Positions 10,617-21,167 of a stretch of 64,000 bases of DNA are shown piece by piece. Made by a program: the position numbers and the translations under genes. Each line of letters begins with the position of its first letter. The first letter of the stretch is position 1. Origin of the DNA: Mesostigma viride. Lineage: Eukaryota > Streptophyta > Mesostigmatophyceae > Mesostigmatales > Mesostigmataceae. The notes under the pieces were generated by a model, which was given only the letters and a program-made list of their open reading frames with translations, did no database searches and had not been told where the DNA came from. The stretch is taken from contig RPFO01000359.1 of NCBI GenBank assembly GCA_009746045.1, positions 1,476,887 to 1,540,886 on the forward strand, written 5' to 3'.

Positions 10617-13600
10617 ATGGACGAAGGCACCGTCAACCCCTCAGCCACAAAGACCCTGGGCGACCCGGCGACTCCCAAGCTTGTGGGGACAGGCGTTATG
10701 GCACTCGCGGCGGCTGCGCTTGTCGGGATCTCGGTCTACCAATGGCACGGGCGACGGCCTGGTAAGCGGTCCCCGGCGGGCTCTCGACCTGCCTGCGTCA
10801 CGACTGCTTTTGCATATGGCTCACGTCGGCAGTGTGGCTGTCCGGTTGTGGAGTGCGTGCATACAGGTCTGCACGCGCTTGTTTGCCCGTGGCTGTGCAC
10901 TTCGAGGTCATTGGCTGCCTATGACCTCCCACCTGCATGCTTTCCACCTCTATATCTGCATGCGTTGCACCTCTATACCTGCATGCTTATCGAACGCGGC
11001 TTTCCTGTGGTGAGGACAATAGTGCACGTCACCCGGTTGACATGTTCTAGATTCTGGGAATCCAACGTAGCCCTGCTGGGGGTTAGCCTGTGCAGAGCTT
11101 AGTTGTAGCTTCCTGCATAGGCTGTGACATTCATTTGTTCAGTACTTGTTCATCGATATTAGGACCAAACGCCTTGCTCCTAGTTTGCGCTGTGGTGACT
11201 GTGGCTATATCCTAATTAATTGATGTTGAGACCAGCTGCCAAGTGCACCATAATCTTACATCTCCTATTTCCAACTAATCCTACATCTCCCATTTCCAAC
11301 TAGCCAAGCTATGATCCTACATGATAGATAGCCGCGAGAAGCTAGATGCCTGATAGGTTTCCAATTGAGGCTTATTATTAGATCAGATACTACTACAAGA
11401 TTATGTTACAATATACTACTACAAGATACTACTACAAGATACTACTACAAGATTATGTTACAAGATACTGCTAACGGATGGGTGGCTCATCATCCGGCCT
11501 GAGGCTTATTATTAGATCAGATACTACTACAAGATTGTGTTACAAGATACTGCTAACGGATGGGTGCCTCGTCGTCCGCCCACAACCCTGTTGGCTGTTT
11601 CCAAGCAACTGCCCTGTTTCAAAGCAACTGGAACTGACTTGGACTTAATAGAACGTGATGCAGCATCGTTTGCTCGATCGAATGCCATGAGCAGTGGACG
11701 ATGGCACTGGCATGACTTTATTCATGACCACATGCGTCCATAGGGAGGTCCGGAAGACAATTCGCGTGACGACATGCCGTACGCCGATGAACATGACCAT
11801 GACTATGGCATGAGGCAATGGCTATTTTTGGTACAATAACATGCGTCCCCATAATAATGGCTACTGGCTAATTTGGTAATCTCCCATGCCGCGCAAAGGG
11901 AAGGGAGGGTGGTCCATACTGGTCCCCTTGTGTGCACCGTTACAACAAACGGTTGCGTGTGGTTCCCGTCCCCTGTCTGTCGGTGTGTTACTAATCTTAA
12001 TCTCACCTGTGTCAGTTTCAACCTTTGGTCTCCCCATCACGTCCGCTGGTGGGATGTACGTGGGATATATGGCCGATCGGGCGCATCGTGTAGGAGGCCG
12101 GCGGCTCGGCGGCCGTCCCCTTCCACTAATTAGGAACATGAAATGCCCCCCTTCCACTAATTAGGAACATGAAATGCCCCCCCTTCCACTAATTAGGAAC
12201 ATGAAATGCCCCCCATTCTGGTCCCCTTCCACTAATTAGGAACATGATATGCCCCCCTTCCACTAATTATGAACATGATATGCCCCCCTTCCACTAATTA
12301 GGAACATGAAATGCCCCCCATTCTGGTCCCCTTCCACTAATTATGGACATGAAATGCCCCCATTCTGGTCCCCTTCCACTAATTATGAACATGATATGCC
12401 CCCCATTCTGGTCCCCTTCCACTAATTATGAACATGAAATGCCCCCCCTTCCACTAATTAGGAACATGAAATGCCCCCCCTTCCACTAATGATGAACATG
12501 AAATGCCCCCCATTCTGGTCCCCTTCCACTAATTATGAACATGATATGCCCCCCTTCCACTAATTATGAACATGATATGCCCCCCTTCCACTAATTAGGA
12601 ACATGAAATGCCCCCATTCTGGTCCCCTTCCACTAATTATGGACATGAAATGCCCCCCATTCTGATCCCCTTCCACTAATTATGAACATGATATGCCCCC
12701 CATTCTGGTCCCCTTCCACTAATTATGAACATGATATGCCCCCCATTCTGGTCCCCTTCCACTAATTATGAACATGAAATGCCCCCCCTTCCACTAATTA
12801 GGAACATGAAATGCCCCCCATTCTGGTCCCCTTCCACTAATTAGGAACATGATATGCCCCCCATTCCGGTCCCCTTCCACTAATTATGAACATGTAATGC
12901 CCCCCATTCTGGTCCCCTAAATGTATCCTTGCACACAACGCATCAACACAGGGGGGAGGCGGCTCGGCAGCGGCCCCAGCAGCAACGGAGGCGCCCACGC
13001 TTCGGCCTCCTCCAGGGCGCGCGGGGCCGCCCATGGGGCCCCTCCACGATCGACATCCGCCTCCTCGTCGTCCTCATCGCGGGGCCATCAAGGCCAGGAC
13101 AAGTCAGCCCCATCTCAGACCCATGGAGCGCAGCATGTACACGCCGGGGAGACGCAGGAGGATGCCTTCCGGAGGAAGCGGCGGGAGGCGGCGGCGGCGG
13201 CGGCCGAGGCGCGGATGGGGGTCAATGGGGGTGGGAGTGGGGGCGGCGGTGGGGGCGTGGGCCAATCCAGCAGTCAGCTCACGCCGCTGGGGCGGTTGCT
13301 CAGGCTTGTGCGCGAGGTGAGGCTAGTTTGCGTGGGGGGGCTTGGGGGAGTGCAGGGGTGTGGGGGGCGGGGGGAGGGGAGGGGGAGGGAGCAGATGCAC
13401 GTAAGCAAGCTCGTGCGCCAGGTGAGCGCAATTAACTTTGCTAGGCCGCCTAAACGGGTTGGGTTCCAAGTTTCAAGGTCATTTGCATGGGTTTGCATGG
13501 GAGTGCCTGTGTGCGGGTGTGTGTGGGTTTGGGGTTTGGGGGGCGGAGTGGGTGGAGTGCCTGTGTGTAAGCGTGCTTTACCGGCTATTTTGTTTTCTGT

Positions 13601-15500
13601 GCTTACCTTGGTCTGCTTAGCCTGGCGTGTTACTTGCTGTCTTCTGCCACGTGAAGCTGGTGGATGCCATCGAAGGTTGAGTAGTGTTTCGCATGCTTTA
13701 TCGATGTTGAATAGTGTTTTGCACGTTGAGTAATGAATAGTGCTTCACAGGCTGTATCGATGTTGAATAGTGTTTTGCACGTTGAGTAATGAATAGTGCT
13801 TCACAGGCTGTATCGATGTTGAAGTCGTTGAACGTTGTACTGCTCTTCTGCATGTAATCTGCTCGGCAGGTGGACACGATAGAGAGAGAGGCGACGCTCT
13901 TCCTCGAGTCCAGCGGCTACGACGCACGGTCAGCCTCGCGAGATGCGGTGGGTGATGGTGGCTCACGATATGTCTCATGAGGGTCTTTATGCTTGCAACG
14001 TACGTACGGTGGGTTTTCATGCCCCGGCCCCCATAACATACGGATGACACTCATGACAGCCTTTGGTTAACTATTTGCTGCCTGCCTCAACTATGTAATG
14101 CCACCGAAATCTAGGATTGATCTTCATTCCTGTTTCCGCCTAGTGCCCTTCTGCCACCCATCCATGAAAGTAGTACGTCGTCTGTTAGTCCATGTAGTCC
14201 CCCATCGAGGAGCGATTGCATCACAACAAGCAGAGGAGAGCTTGTGCCTCGCATCGAGAACTTCTGGGAGTTGAAGGCACATTGACTGCGTCACGTCTTG
14301 GAGTGAGTACGTGCGGAAAAGGCAGATGGTTTGTTACGTGCGGAAGAGTGTTCGTTAAAGATCCGACTAGCGGCCGTGGGTGCACCTGCGTGTGGGCTCT
14401 TGGGGGAAGCTCGTCTTTAGAGGTTAGTTAGAGAGGCTCCCCATCAGACAGAGCCCAAGGGGCTGCCTTGCGAAGCCGTAGGCTTCGTTTACAATGGGAT
14501 GGAAGCGCTCACACCGCCCACACCGCCCACACCGCCCCTGCCGCCTACCAACTTCTCCACCCATTCCCACCTCTCAACCTCGTTTTCCTGCCCCCCCCCC
14601 CTCCCCGCCGCTCACCCCAACATGCCTTTCCCCCCTTTTGCCCTGGGTTTCCCCCCCTCCTCTCTTCCCCCCCCGACCGTTTTTTGGGCCCCACTTGCTC
14701 CGCAATAGGCGCGCCTTTCTCCTTAAACCATGGGCACTTGCCCCTCACCCTTTGCCCTTTGCGCCGTCTTCATTACTTCTCGTTTGCATAGTCGTCTCCA
14801 TATCAACATGATCAATCTGCCTCCCTCCCTCACTCCCTCCCTCACTCACTCACTCCCTCCCTCCCTCCCTCACTCACTCACTCACTCACTCACTCACTCA
14901 CTCACTCACTCACTCACTCACTCACTCACTCACTCACTCACTCACTCACTCACTCACTCACTCACTCACTCACTCACTCACTCACTCACTCACTCACTCA
15001 CTCACTCACTCACTCACTCACTCACTCACTCACTCACTCACTCACTCACTCACTCACTCACTCACTCACTCACTCACTCACTCACTCACGCACTCACTCA
15101 CGCACTCACTCACTCACTCACTCACTCACTCACTCACTCACTCACTCACTCACTCACTCACTCACTCACTCACTCACTCACTCACTCACTCACTCACTCA
15201 CTCACTCACTCACTCACTCACTCACTCACTCACTCACTCACTCACTCACTCACTCACTCACGCACGCACTCACTCACTCACTCACTCACTCACTCACTCA
15301 CTCACTCACTCACTCACTCACTCACTCACTCACTCACTCACTCACTCACTCACTCACTCACTCACTCACTCACTCACTCACTCACTCACTCACTCACTCA
15401 CTCACTCACTCACTCACTCACTCACTCACTCACTCACTCACTCACTCACTCACTCACTCACTCACTCACTCACTCACTCACTCACTCACTCACTCACTCA

Positions 15501-15532
<32 letters not shown>

Positions 15533-18190
15533 CTCACTCACGCACTTACTCACTCACTCACTCACTCACTCACTCACTCACTCACTCACTCACTCACTCA
15601 CTCACTCACTCACTCACTCACTCACTCACTCACTCACTCACTCACTCACTCACTCACTCACTCACTCACTCACTCACTCACTCACTCACTCACTCACTCA
15701 CTCACTCACTCACTCACTCACTCACTCACTCACTCACTCACTCACTCACTCACTCACTCACTCACTCACTCACTCACTCACTCACTCACTCACTCACTCA
15801 CTCACTCACTCACTCACTCACTCACTCACTCACTCACTCACGCACGCACTCACTCACTCACGCACTCACTCACTCACTCACTCACTCACTCACTCACTCA
15901 CTCACTCACGCACGCACTCACTCACTCACTCACTCACTCACTCACTCACTCACTCACTCACTCACTCACTCACTCACTCACTCACTCACTCACTCACTCA
16001 CTCACTCACTCACTCACTCACTCACTCACTCACTCACTCACTCACTCACTCACTCACTCACTCACTCACTCACTCACTCACTCACTCACTCACTCACCCC
16101 CGCCCGCCCGCCCGCCCGCCGCCCGCCCCCTCCCCCCACCCACCCTCCCCACCCCCGCCCCCCACCCACCCCACCCACCCACCCACCCACTCACCCACCC
16201 ACCCACCCACCCACCCACCCACCCACCCACCCACCCACCCACCCACCCACCCACCCACCCACCCACCCACCCACCCACCCACCCACCCACCCACCCACCC
16301 ACCCACCCACCCACCCACCCACCGACCGACCGACCGACCGACCGACCGACTCATCGACCCACCGACCCACCGACCGACCCCGACCGACCGACCGACCAAC
16401 CGGCCGACCCTGACCGACCGACCGACCAACCGGCCGACCCTGACCGACCGACCGACCGACCGACCCTGACCGACCGACCGACCGACTGACCAACCAACCA
16501 ACCGACCCATCAGCCTGGCTACCTGCCTGCCTACTTTACAAACTGACTGGAAAAACTTCACACCTTGCCCGCCCCACGACCCCAACCCCAGGCGCTGCAC
16601 GGGTTCATCGAGCAACTGGTCGTCGCACAGTCCTCCATCACTGCCGTCAAGGTGAGGATGGTTCCGTCATCCGTTTGAGGTCATCGTGCGCTTTGCTTGC
16701 TGTCGCCCCTTCTGCCCTCCCGCTGTGGACAACGCATGCCCAGGCATGATGAATACTACCATACGGCGCCGGTTGACTCTTTGATATGGCCATCCCCTTC
16801 GCTTAGTGCGGCTGCTGTGGACGACCCACGGGCATGGTTATTAATAGTAATACTACCACATCCATGAGACAACCATCGGAGGCCAGAAATCTGGAGAATC
16901 CGCACCATGGTAGCTCGAGCCTGCCGTTATCTTATCCGCGTTTTTTTTTCGAGTCGTTCAGGATGGTGGATATGAATGGAAATGGAAATGTGTTGCCTAT
17001 TTTATTGACATTATGGCTCGCTAACGATAATAGCGACTAGATGACCTAGACGGTGGGTCTAGGAACATCTTGCTTGATCAGGGCATGTGTTTCAAGCCTA
17101 ACTGGCCGGGAGTGTCTAGTGGTGAGAACCATCGCTGCGATCCCTCTCCCGCCATTTACGAGGAAATACCCGCAAATAGAAAGCCACCGAAAAGGTCTAG
17201 CTGCTATTTAATGAGTACTACTGTACGGCCATCCCCTTGGCTCGGTGCGGCCGTGTCCACCATCTGCTGCCACGTGGCGTCTGCCAGGCGGACGAGGCGT
17301 CGGTGGGCGTCAAGCGCGCACAGCTGGACCGGGCGGACGCGCTCATCAAGGTGGGTGGGTGAATCTTTGTGTGTGTGTGGTGGTGTGTGTGGGGGGGGCT
17401 TAGTGTTTATCCGTTTCTATGGTTGTATGGGGTTGTAAAGGACCGGATGGACGCGCGCATCAAGGGCAGGAAAGGGCCTAGGATGCGAGTATACTACATA
17501 GAGTTCATGAGTGTGCATGCCATGGGTAGAAGGGGTAGGGGTGGACGCGCTCATGAAGGTGGGTGGGGTAGGGTGTACGTATATAATTGTATTTACGTGT
17601 GTGCTTGTGATGGGTGGTGTCGTCCTAGGGGTCACACTCATCAATGTGTGTGGGGGGGTAAACAGGGGGAAAGAATGGTTGCTTGTACTGCGTAAGTCAT
17701 CGATTGTACTTTATCATAGGTTTTATATGGGTGGACACACTGATCGAGGTGATGGGGGACACCAGGGTGCCAGCGCTTGTTTCTATCACGTTTATTATAC
17801 CGATGGAGGTTATGATCTGGCACCAGGCGTGAGAGAAGCAACCATACATTGGTGTGATAGGTATGGTGGTATGGTGGTGTGGGGTTATGGGGTTATGGAG
17901 TTAGGAAGTTAGGGGGTTAGGGGGTTAGGGGGTTATGGGGGTAGGGGGGTAGGGGGTTACGGGGTTACGGGGTTACGGGGTTACGGGGTTATATATGTAT
18001 GTATGGTGTAATATATGTATACTGTGGTATATGTATCAGTATGGTGTTGTATAGTATGGTGTTATATAGTATGCGATGGCACCGTCGATCACGCTGATGT
18101 ATGGCTCATGTGTCCATGCCCCCGGTGCACATGTCGCCGATGCCCCCTTTTCCCCTCTCACAGCGGTTGCAGAAGAAGTTGAGCAGCTGA
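10617..18190 (+). CDS. Membrane-anchored protein with C-terminal BAG-like three-helix region
   Basis: Six exons join in phase: 10617-10761, 12952-13316, 13870-13947, 16592-16651, 17288-17350 and 18164-18190 (stop TGA), giving 245 residues. Near residues 25-45 is a hydrophobic segment (VMALAAAALVGISVYQW) suited to a single membrane anchor. The middle (about 50-150) is Ser/Gly/Ala-rich with a charged stretch (EDAFRRKRREAAAAAAEAR). The C-terminal 90 residues are helical: LGRLLRLVREVDTIEREATL, ALHGFIEQLVVAQSSI and GVKRAQLDRADALIKRLQKK. That arrangement resembles a BAG domain, the Hsp70 nucleotide-exchange module, with its R/K-rich third helix. The BAG assignment is inference from pattern; another coiled or helical domain remains possible. 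Introns carry enormous microsatellites, and the ends of exons 2 and 5 are echoed in the following introns. Confidence 0.6.
10762..12951 (+). other. Intron 1 of the BAG-like gene
   Basis: This intron runs from the GTAAGC donor to the acceptor at 12950-12951. It holds two duplicated blocks at about 11390-11560 built on ACTACTACAAGAT (each followed by TTACAAGATACTGCTAACGG) and the large minisatellite at 12116-12916. No exon or RNA gene is recognised. Confidence 0.6.
12116..12916. repeat. Minisatellite of 28-45-bp units (CCTTCCACTAATTAGGAACA type)
   Basis: About 23 copies of a unit made of CCCTTCCACTAATTA, GGAACATGAAATG and a C run, some extended by CCATTCTGGT. Short and long unit types alternate in blocks, so higher-order duplication is visible. 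It lies in intron 1 of the BAG-like gene and ends about 40 bp before the exon 2 acceptor. Confidence 0.95.
13404..13436 (+). repeat. Echo of the BAG-like gene exon 2 end and donor
   Basis: AAGCTCGTGCGCCAG followed by GTGAGCGCA repeats the true exon end AGGCTTGTGCGCGAG followed by GTGAGGCTA at 13302-13325. The echo's junction is 105 bp downstream of the real one (13421 against 13316). The resemblance continues about 15 bp into the intron. Confidence 0.7.
13707..13828. repeat. 56-bp tandem duplication in intron 2 of the BAG-like gene
   Basis: Two essentially identical 56-bp units (beginning TCGATGTTGAATAGTG) follow one another, with a degenerate third unit just upstream. They end about 40 bp before the exon 3 acceptor. 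Confidence 0.85.
14821..16096. repeat. Giant (CTCA)n microsatellite
   Basis: About 1.28 kb of CTCA tetranucleotides with occasional CGCA interruptions (for example 15481-15540, 15841-15846, 15909-15914). It lies in intron 3 of the BAG-like gene. A 579-codon frame (LTHS repeats) spans it and is an artefact. Confidence 0.98.
16097..16500. repeat. Compound CCCG / (CCCA)n / (CGAC)n microsatellite
   Basis: It continues directly from the CTCA array: a CCCG-rich patch, a long CCCA block (about 16160-16320), then CGAC repeats with a repeated sub-block of about 35 bp (16373-16470). The abrupt changes of motif suggest successive turnover of neighbouring arrays. It ends about 90 bp before exon 4 of the BAG-like gene. 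Confidence 0.95.
16862..17200 (-). mobile_element. Retroposon-like repeat, about 340-bp copy
   Basis: A minus-orientation copy: the constant 3' end begins at 16862, and the internal block is shared with the copies at 3905 and 46.2-47.0 kb (for example ATGACCTAGACGGTGGG near 17041). The right boundary is uncertain; a weak TACTAC match flanks it. It lies in intron 4 of the BAG-like gene. Confidence 0.7.
17441..17758 (+). repeat. Four echoes of BAG-like gene exon 5 end
   Basis: The true exon end (GCGGACGCGCTCATCAAG then GTGGGTGGG, junction 17350) recurs in decayed form. The echo junctions lie at 17464 (GATGGACGCGCGCATCAAG), 17558 (GTGGACGCGCTCATGAAG then GTGGGTGGGG), 17645 (GTCACACTCATCAAT then GTGTGTGGGG) and 17748 (GTGGACACACTGATCGAG then GTGATGGGGG). 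Spacings are 114, 94, 87 and 103 bp. It is read as a degenerate tandem array whose unit includes the exon edge. Confidence 0.75.
17880..17995. repeat. GGGGTTA-type short tandem repeat
   Basis: A run of GGGGTTA, GGGGGTTA and GGGGTTAC units in intron 5 of the BAG-like gene. It resembles telomeric sequence but is not the TTTAGGG unit found 600 bp further on. Confidence 0.85.
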
Positions 18191-19108
18191 GAGAGGGATG
18201 GCGCTGGCGCAACGACATCCCCTCATGGATGCAGCGGAGCAGGGTCACTGCCCAGTGCCCACATACTGTAATCGGTCCTACGGCTGCGCAAGGGAACCAG
18301 TTGCAACCGCACGGGTTGATGTAGCGTGGAAGCTGTGCCCAAACGGTCAGACCGTGGCTGGCTGTCACCCACTGCGCCTGGTTGGCTAGCGGACCACACC
18401 AGAACACCCAGAAATCATGAATCGTACGGCTGCCCATCATGAATGATACAAGGATACCCGGGAGGAGCCCGACGTGATGCACTCAAACACCTGGAGACAT
18501 GAGGAAATACGATCTCCTTGCGGCTGCTACATGAGGGAAAATATGATGTGTTCCATAGGTACCTCGCTCCTGGTTACTGTCATGTTTAGGGTTTAGGGTT
18601 TAGGGTTTAGGGTTTAGGGTTTAGGGTTTAGGGTTTAGGGTTTAGGGTTTAGGGCTCAGGGTTATATGATATGTTACAAAGGTATCTCGCTCCTGGTTGC
18701 TGTCCTGAATCCTGATGACATCACTCAAAGGGGAAGTGGGGATGCCAAGGGGTGGGAACGGGGTTGGATGGTTCTTACCATGTTTCCCACCAGCGAGTGT
18801 TTGCCAATGACCACAGCCAGACACACTGCCGCAAGTGGGGTTTTCCCAGTGCAGGTCTGTGCAGTCGGAGTCAGTGAGTGGCACTCTGCAGCATAAGGTG
18901 ATTGGGAGCATGAGGGCTGGGTAAGACGTGAACGGTTGGTGTGAACCTCTAGTGGGGATGGCTTGATTGATTGGGAGTTGGGGATGACTCGATGATGGAA
19001 GTGTGGGAATGACTTGCTTTCATCATGCATTGCGGATGAGCGTGCATGGACCATAGACAGCCTGGGTGTGCACCATGGGTGGCACTGGGCGCAGCTGTGC
19101 CATTGTAT
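18191..19108. other. Intergenic region 3' of the BAG-like gene
   Basis: It contains the interstitial telomeric array (18585-18654) with its flanking direct repeats. No exon is recognised. Reading frames of 60-150 codons on both strands lack domains. Confidence 0.5.
18585..18654 (+). repeat. Interstitial telomeric array, (TTTAGGG)10
   Basis: Ten perfect copies of TTTAGGG, the telomere unit of most land plants and many algae. The flanks are related: ATAGGTACCTCGCTCCTGGT lies just before it (from 18556) and AAGGTATCTCGCTCCTGGT just after (from 18678), followed by similar GTCATG/GTCCTG ends. It therefore looks like an insertion or end-repair event inside a duplicated segment, not a chromosome end. 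Confidence 0.97.
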
Positions 19109-19145
19109 CAATGAGACAACCAGCACAGGGGAGAAACTTGGAGAA
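19109..19145 (-). mobile_element. Ultrashort copy (37 bp) of the retroposon-like family
   Basis: CAATGAGACAACCAGC begins the copy in minus orientation. It is bounded by GTAT on both sides (19105-19108, 19146-19149). It lies immediately left of a second, larger copy. Confidence 0.6.
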
Positions 19146-19149
19146 GTAT

Positions 19150-19528
19150 CAAAGAGACAGCCAGCGCAGGCCAGAAATATGGAACATGTACCTAGATCGA
19201 GCCTGCTGTTATCTTATCCGCTTTGGTTGAGTCGTTCAGGGTGATGGAAATGAATGGATTATGGAGGTGGATATGTGTAGCCGTGGATCTATGGCTTGCT
19301 AACGTTCATCGAGACCTCTAGACGGTCTAGCTAAAAACAACCCCTCGCGTGATCAGGGCACTTGTTCCTAGCGGCCATGAGTTTCCAGTTGTAAGCACCA
19401 TTGCTGCGATCGTTCTGCCGCCATTCAACTCGAGGATGATCATAACGGCAGCGGAAAAGATAACGGCAGGCTCGAGCTACCATGGTCCGGATTCTCCCGA
19501 TTTCTGGCCTGCGCTGGTTGTCTCTTTG
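19150..19528. mobile_element. Two retroposon-like copies with 3' ends facing outward
   Basis: The left end (19150) is the family 3' end in minus orientation. The right end (19528) is the same 3' end in plus orientation, each followed outward by ATAC. The segment therefore looks like an element with terminal inverted repeats, but other copies have only one constant end. Head-to-head insertion, or a 5' inversion during reverse transcription, is the simpler reading. Confidence 0.65.
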
Positions 19529-19865
19529 ATACTGTCAGGGCCGCTCCCACCAGTGGCAGGCAACTCCATATAATAGAATTGACAAGACTGCACGAGCTTC
19601 GGCTAGCTTGCACCCAGTGCCTCATTGCAATCTCGTTTGCGTCACATTCCACACGCTAACCGACCAAATGAATGGGCAGACGTGTCTACTGGCCCTACAG
19701 TAGCAGGGGGAGTTGAGGGAAAGGTGACCAGCATGCACGTCACCTCCTTACCTGACAGGTAGCTCCTACCTGCTACCTGGGCATGCGCCGGGGCCCCGCG
19801 TGCCGTGCAGGTCAGTGTCATGCAGTTCACTCAGGGTATCACTAGGATGTGGCCGCAGTTTTTTT

Positions 19866-19985
19866 TTATGGTGGAGTAAGTACTTGCGTGTTATGCGCGT
19901 GGGCATTAATTAATTAATGGGCATGCCACGGAGTACTATGCTAATCTCATTAGAAAAATGATTACACGCAAAATAAATTACAAAT
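19866..19985 (-). mobile_element. 3' end of an RTE-like LINE (minus strand)
   Basis: Read on the minus strand it carries the 3' UTR block shared with 22.45-22.55 and 24.85-24.95 kb (TTTCTAATGAGATTAGCATA, then TACTCCGTGGCATGCC) and ends in AAGTACTTACT. No coding part remains. Confidence 0.75.
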
Positions 19986-20314
19986 TAATGTAGTCTGTGC
20001 ACAGATGATGTAGATGATGATGCAGATGGTGGAGACTTGCCAGTGTACGTGAGCTAGCGCCAGCAAGCATATACGTCAGCTGTTGCCCAGGCTTGCAAGC
20101 ATTCCCGACCATGCATGCATGGGTTGGTGCTTCCGCGTGAGGTACGCCAGGTCATCACTCGATTGTATAGCCATGATGATCTTCCCCACCTATGACAGGC
20201 TCCCCTTCGCTGGGTGTTGCCTGAAACTCTGGGTGGTGCAGGTGCCCTAGTGCACCTAGAGCAAGTGTTGTTTACATTCCCACCCTTGCAGGAAGTAGCT
20301 TAGAATGTATGATA
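19986..20314. other. No recognised feature
   Basis: Mixed-composition intergenic sequence; I see no exon, RNA gene or repeat unit in it. Confidence 0.5.
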
Positions 20315-20550
20315 GGCCATATGCCCCTTCTCTGGGCTATGTGCTACATATACTCCCAACGGAGTTATGTTACAATTCAATTCAATTCAATCACTCGATG
20401 TCATGACGGCTATATCTCATATATGTTATTAAATTTTTATCGTACTTACATCATCTGGAGTGGCACCCAAACATAACCAAAGCCAACGCGCTAACAAGAG
20501 AAATGAAATGAAATTGAATTATAACATGACTCCGTTGGGAGATCAAGAGA
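20315..20550. mobile_element. Fold-back element (TCCCAACGGAGT family)
   Basis: The left arm near 20347-20390 (TCCCAACGGAGTTATGTTAC followed by AATTCAATT) is matched by the inverse near 20513-20545 (AATTATAACATGACTCCGTT followed by GGGAGA). The arms enclose about 120 bp of AT-rich sequence. No coding capacity. Related pieces occur at 40.1, 40.4, 44.3, 44.7, 47.2 and 58.1 kb. Confidence 0.7.
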
Positions 20551-21167
20551 AACCTGTAACAAGAGATACCACGACCAAATAACTACAAGCCGGCACGGGG
20601 GCACTCCTATGTCGTCGGCATGAATGAGGGCAGGGAGTAATAATTGTGCTGGTACTTTGGTACGTCGGGCCCCCTTCTCCGGTCTCGATCATTCGCGTAT
20701 AATCACTAGTCCAGGTTCGTGCGCGGCCAGCAAGCCTAGCAAAAGCGGGCACGTGCCTGGCGCATCACATAAAACACTACAAGATACATATCAATTTTGC
20801 TATGTCGAAGCTTTATCGTACCCACAGTGGTTGCTAGACTCTCCCTGTGGCCTGCCTTTCAAGGCAACGAGAGAAGGGGGGGGTCCCTTGCTGGCCCCTT
20901 CTTGCTGTGCATCAAACAATCCATAATTAATTTACAACATTTAATAATTAAAAATAAAATAATTAAAATTAAAGAATTATGATTTAAATATTGATATTTT
21001 TTTAATTAATGTACTAATGTACACGTGACGTACATAAGTTCTCAGTGGGAGGGGAACATCCATGGGATGGAATGGATGATGCTAGCTATCTAGTTCCTAG
21101 AAATCAGCCCCAAAACGGAGGCCCTGGCCCTCGGCATGGCAGGGCCCCCACCCACACTCCGCCTCTT

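Noticed and set aside
12116-12916. CRISPR-like array
   Set aside because: The units are contiguous variants of one minisatellite with no unique spacers, and the DNA is clearly eukaryotic.
14730-16469. 579-codon open frame of LTHS repeats
   Set aside because: It is the translation of the CTCA/CCCA/CGAC microsatellites in an intron; no start context, no homolog, and all frames are open.
17880-17995. Second telomeric array
   Set aside because: The units are GGGGTTA variants of irregular length, not TTTAGGG.
18585-18654. Chromosome end
   Set aside because: Only 10 telomeric units, with unique sequence and genes continuing on both sides.
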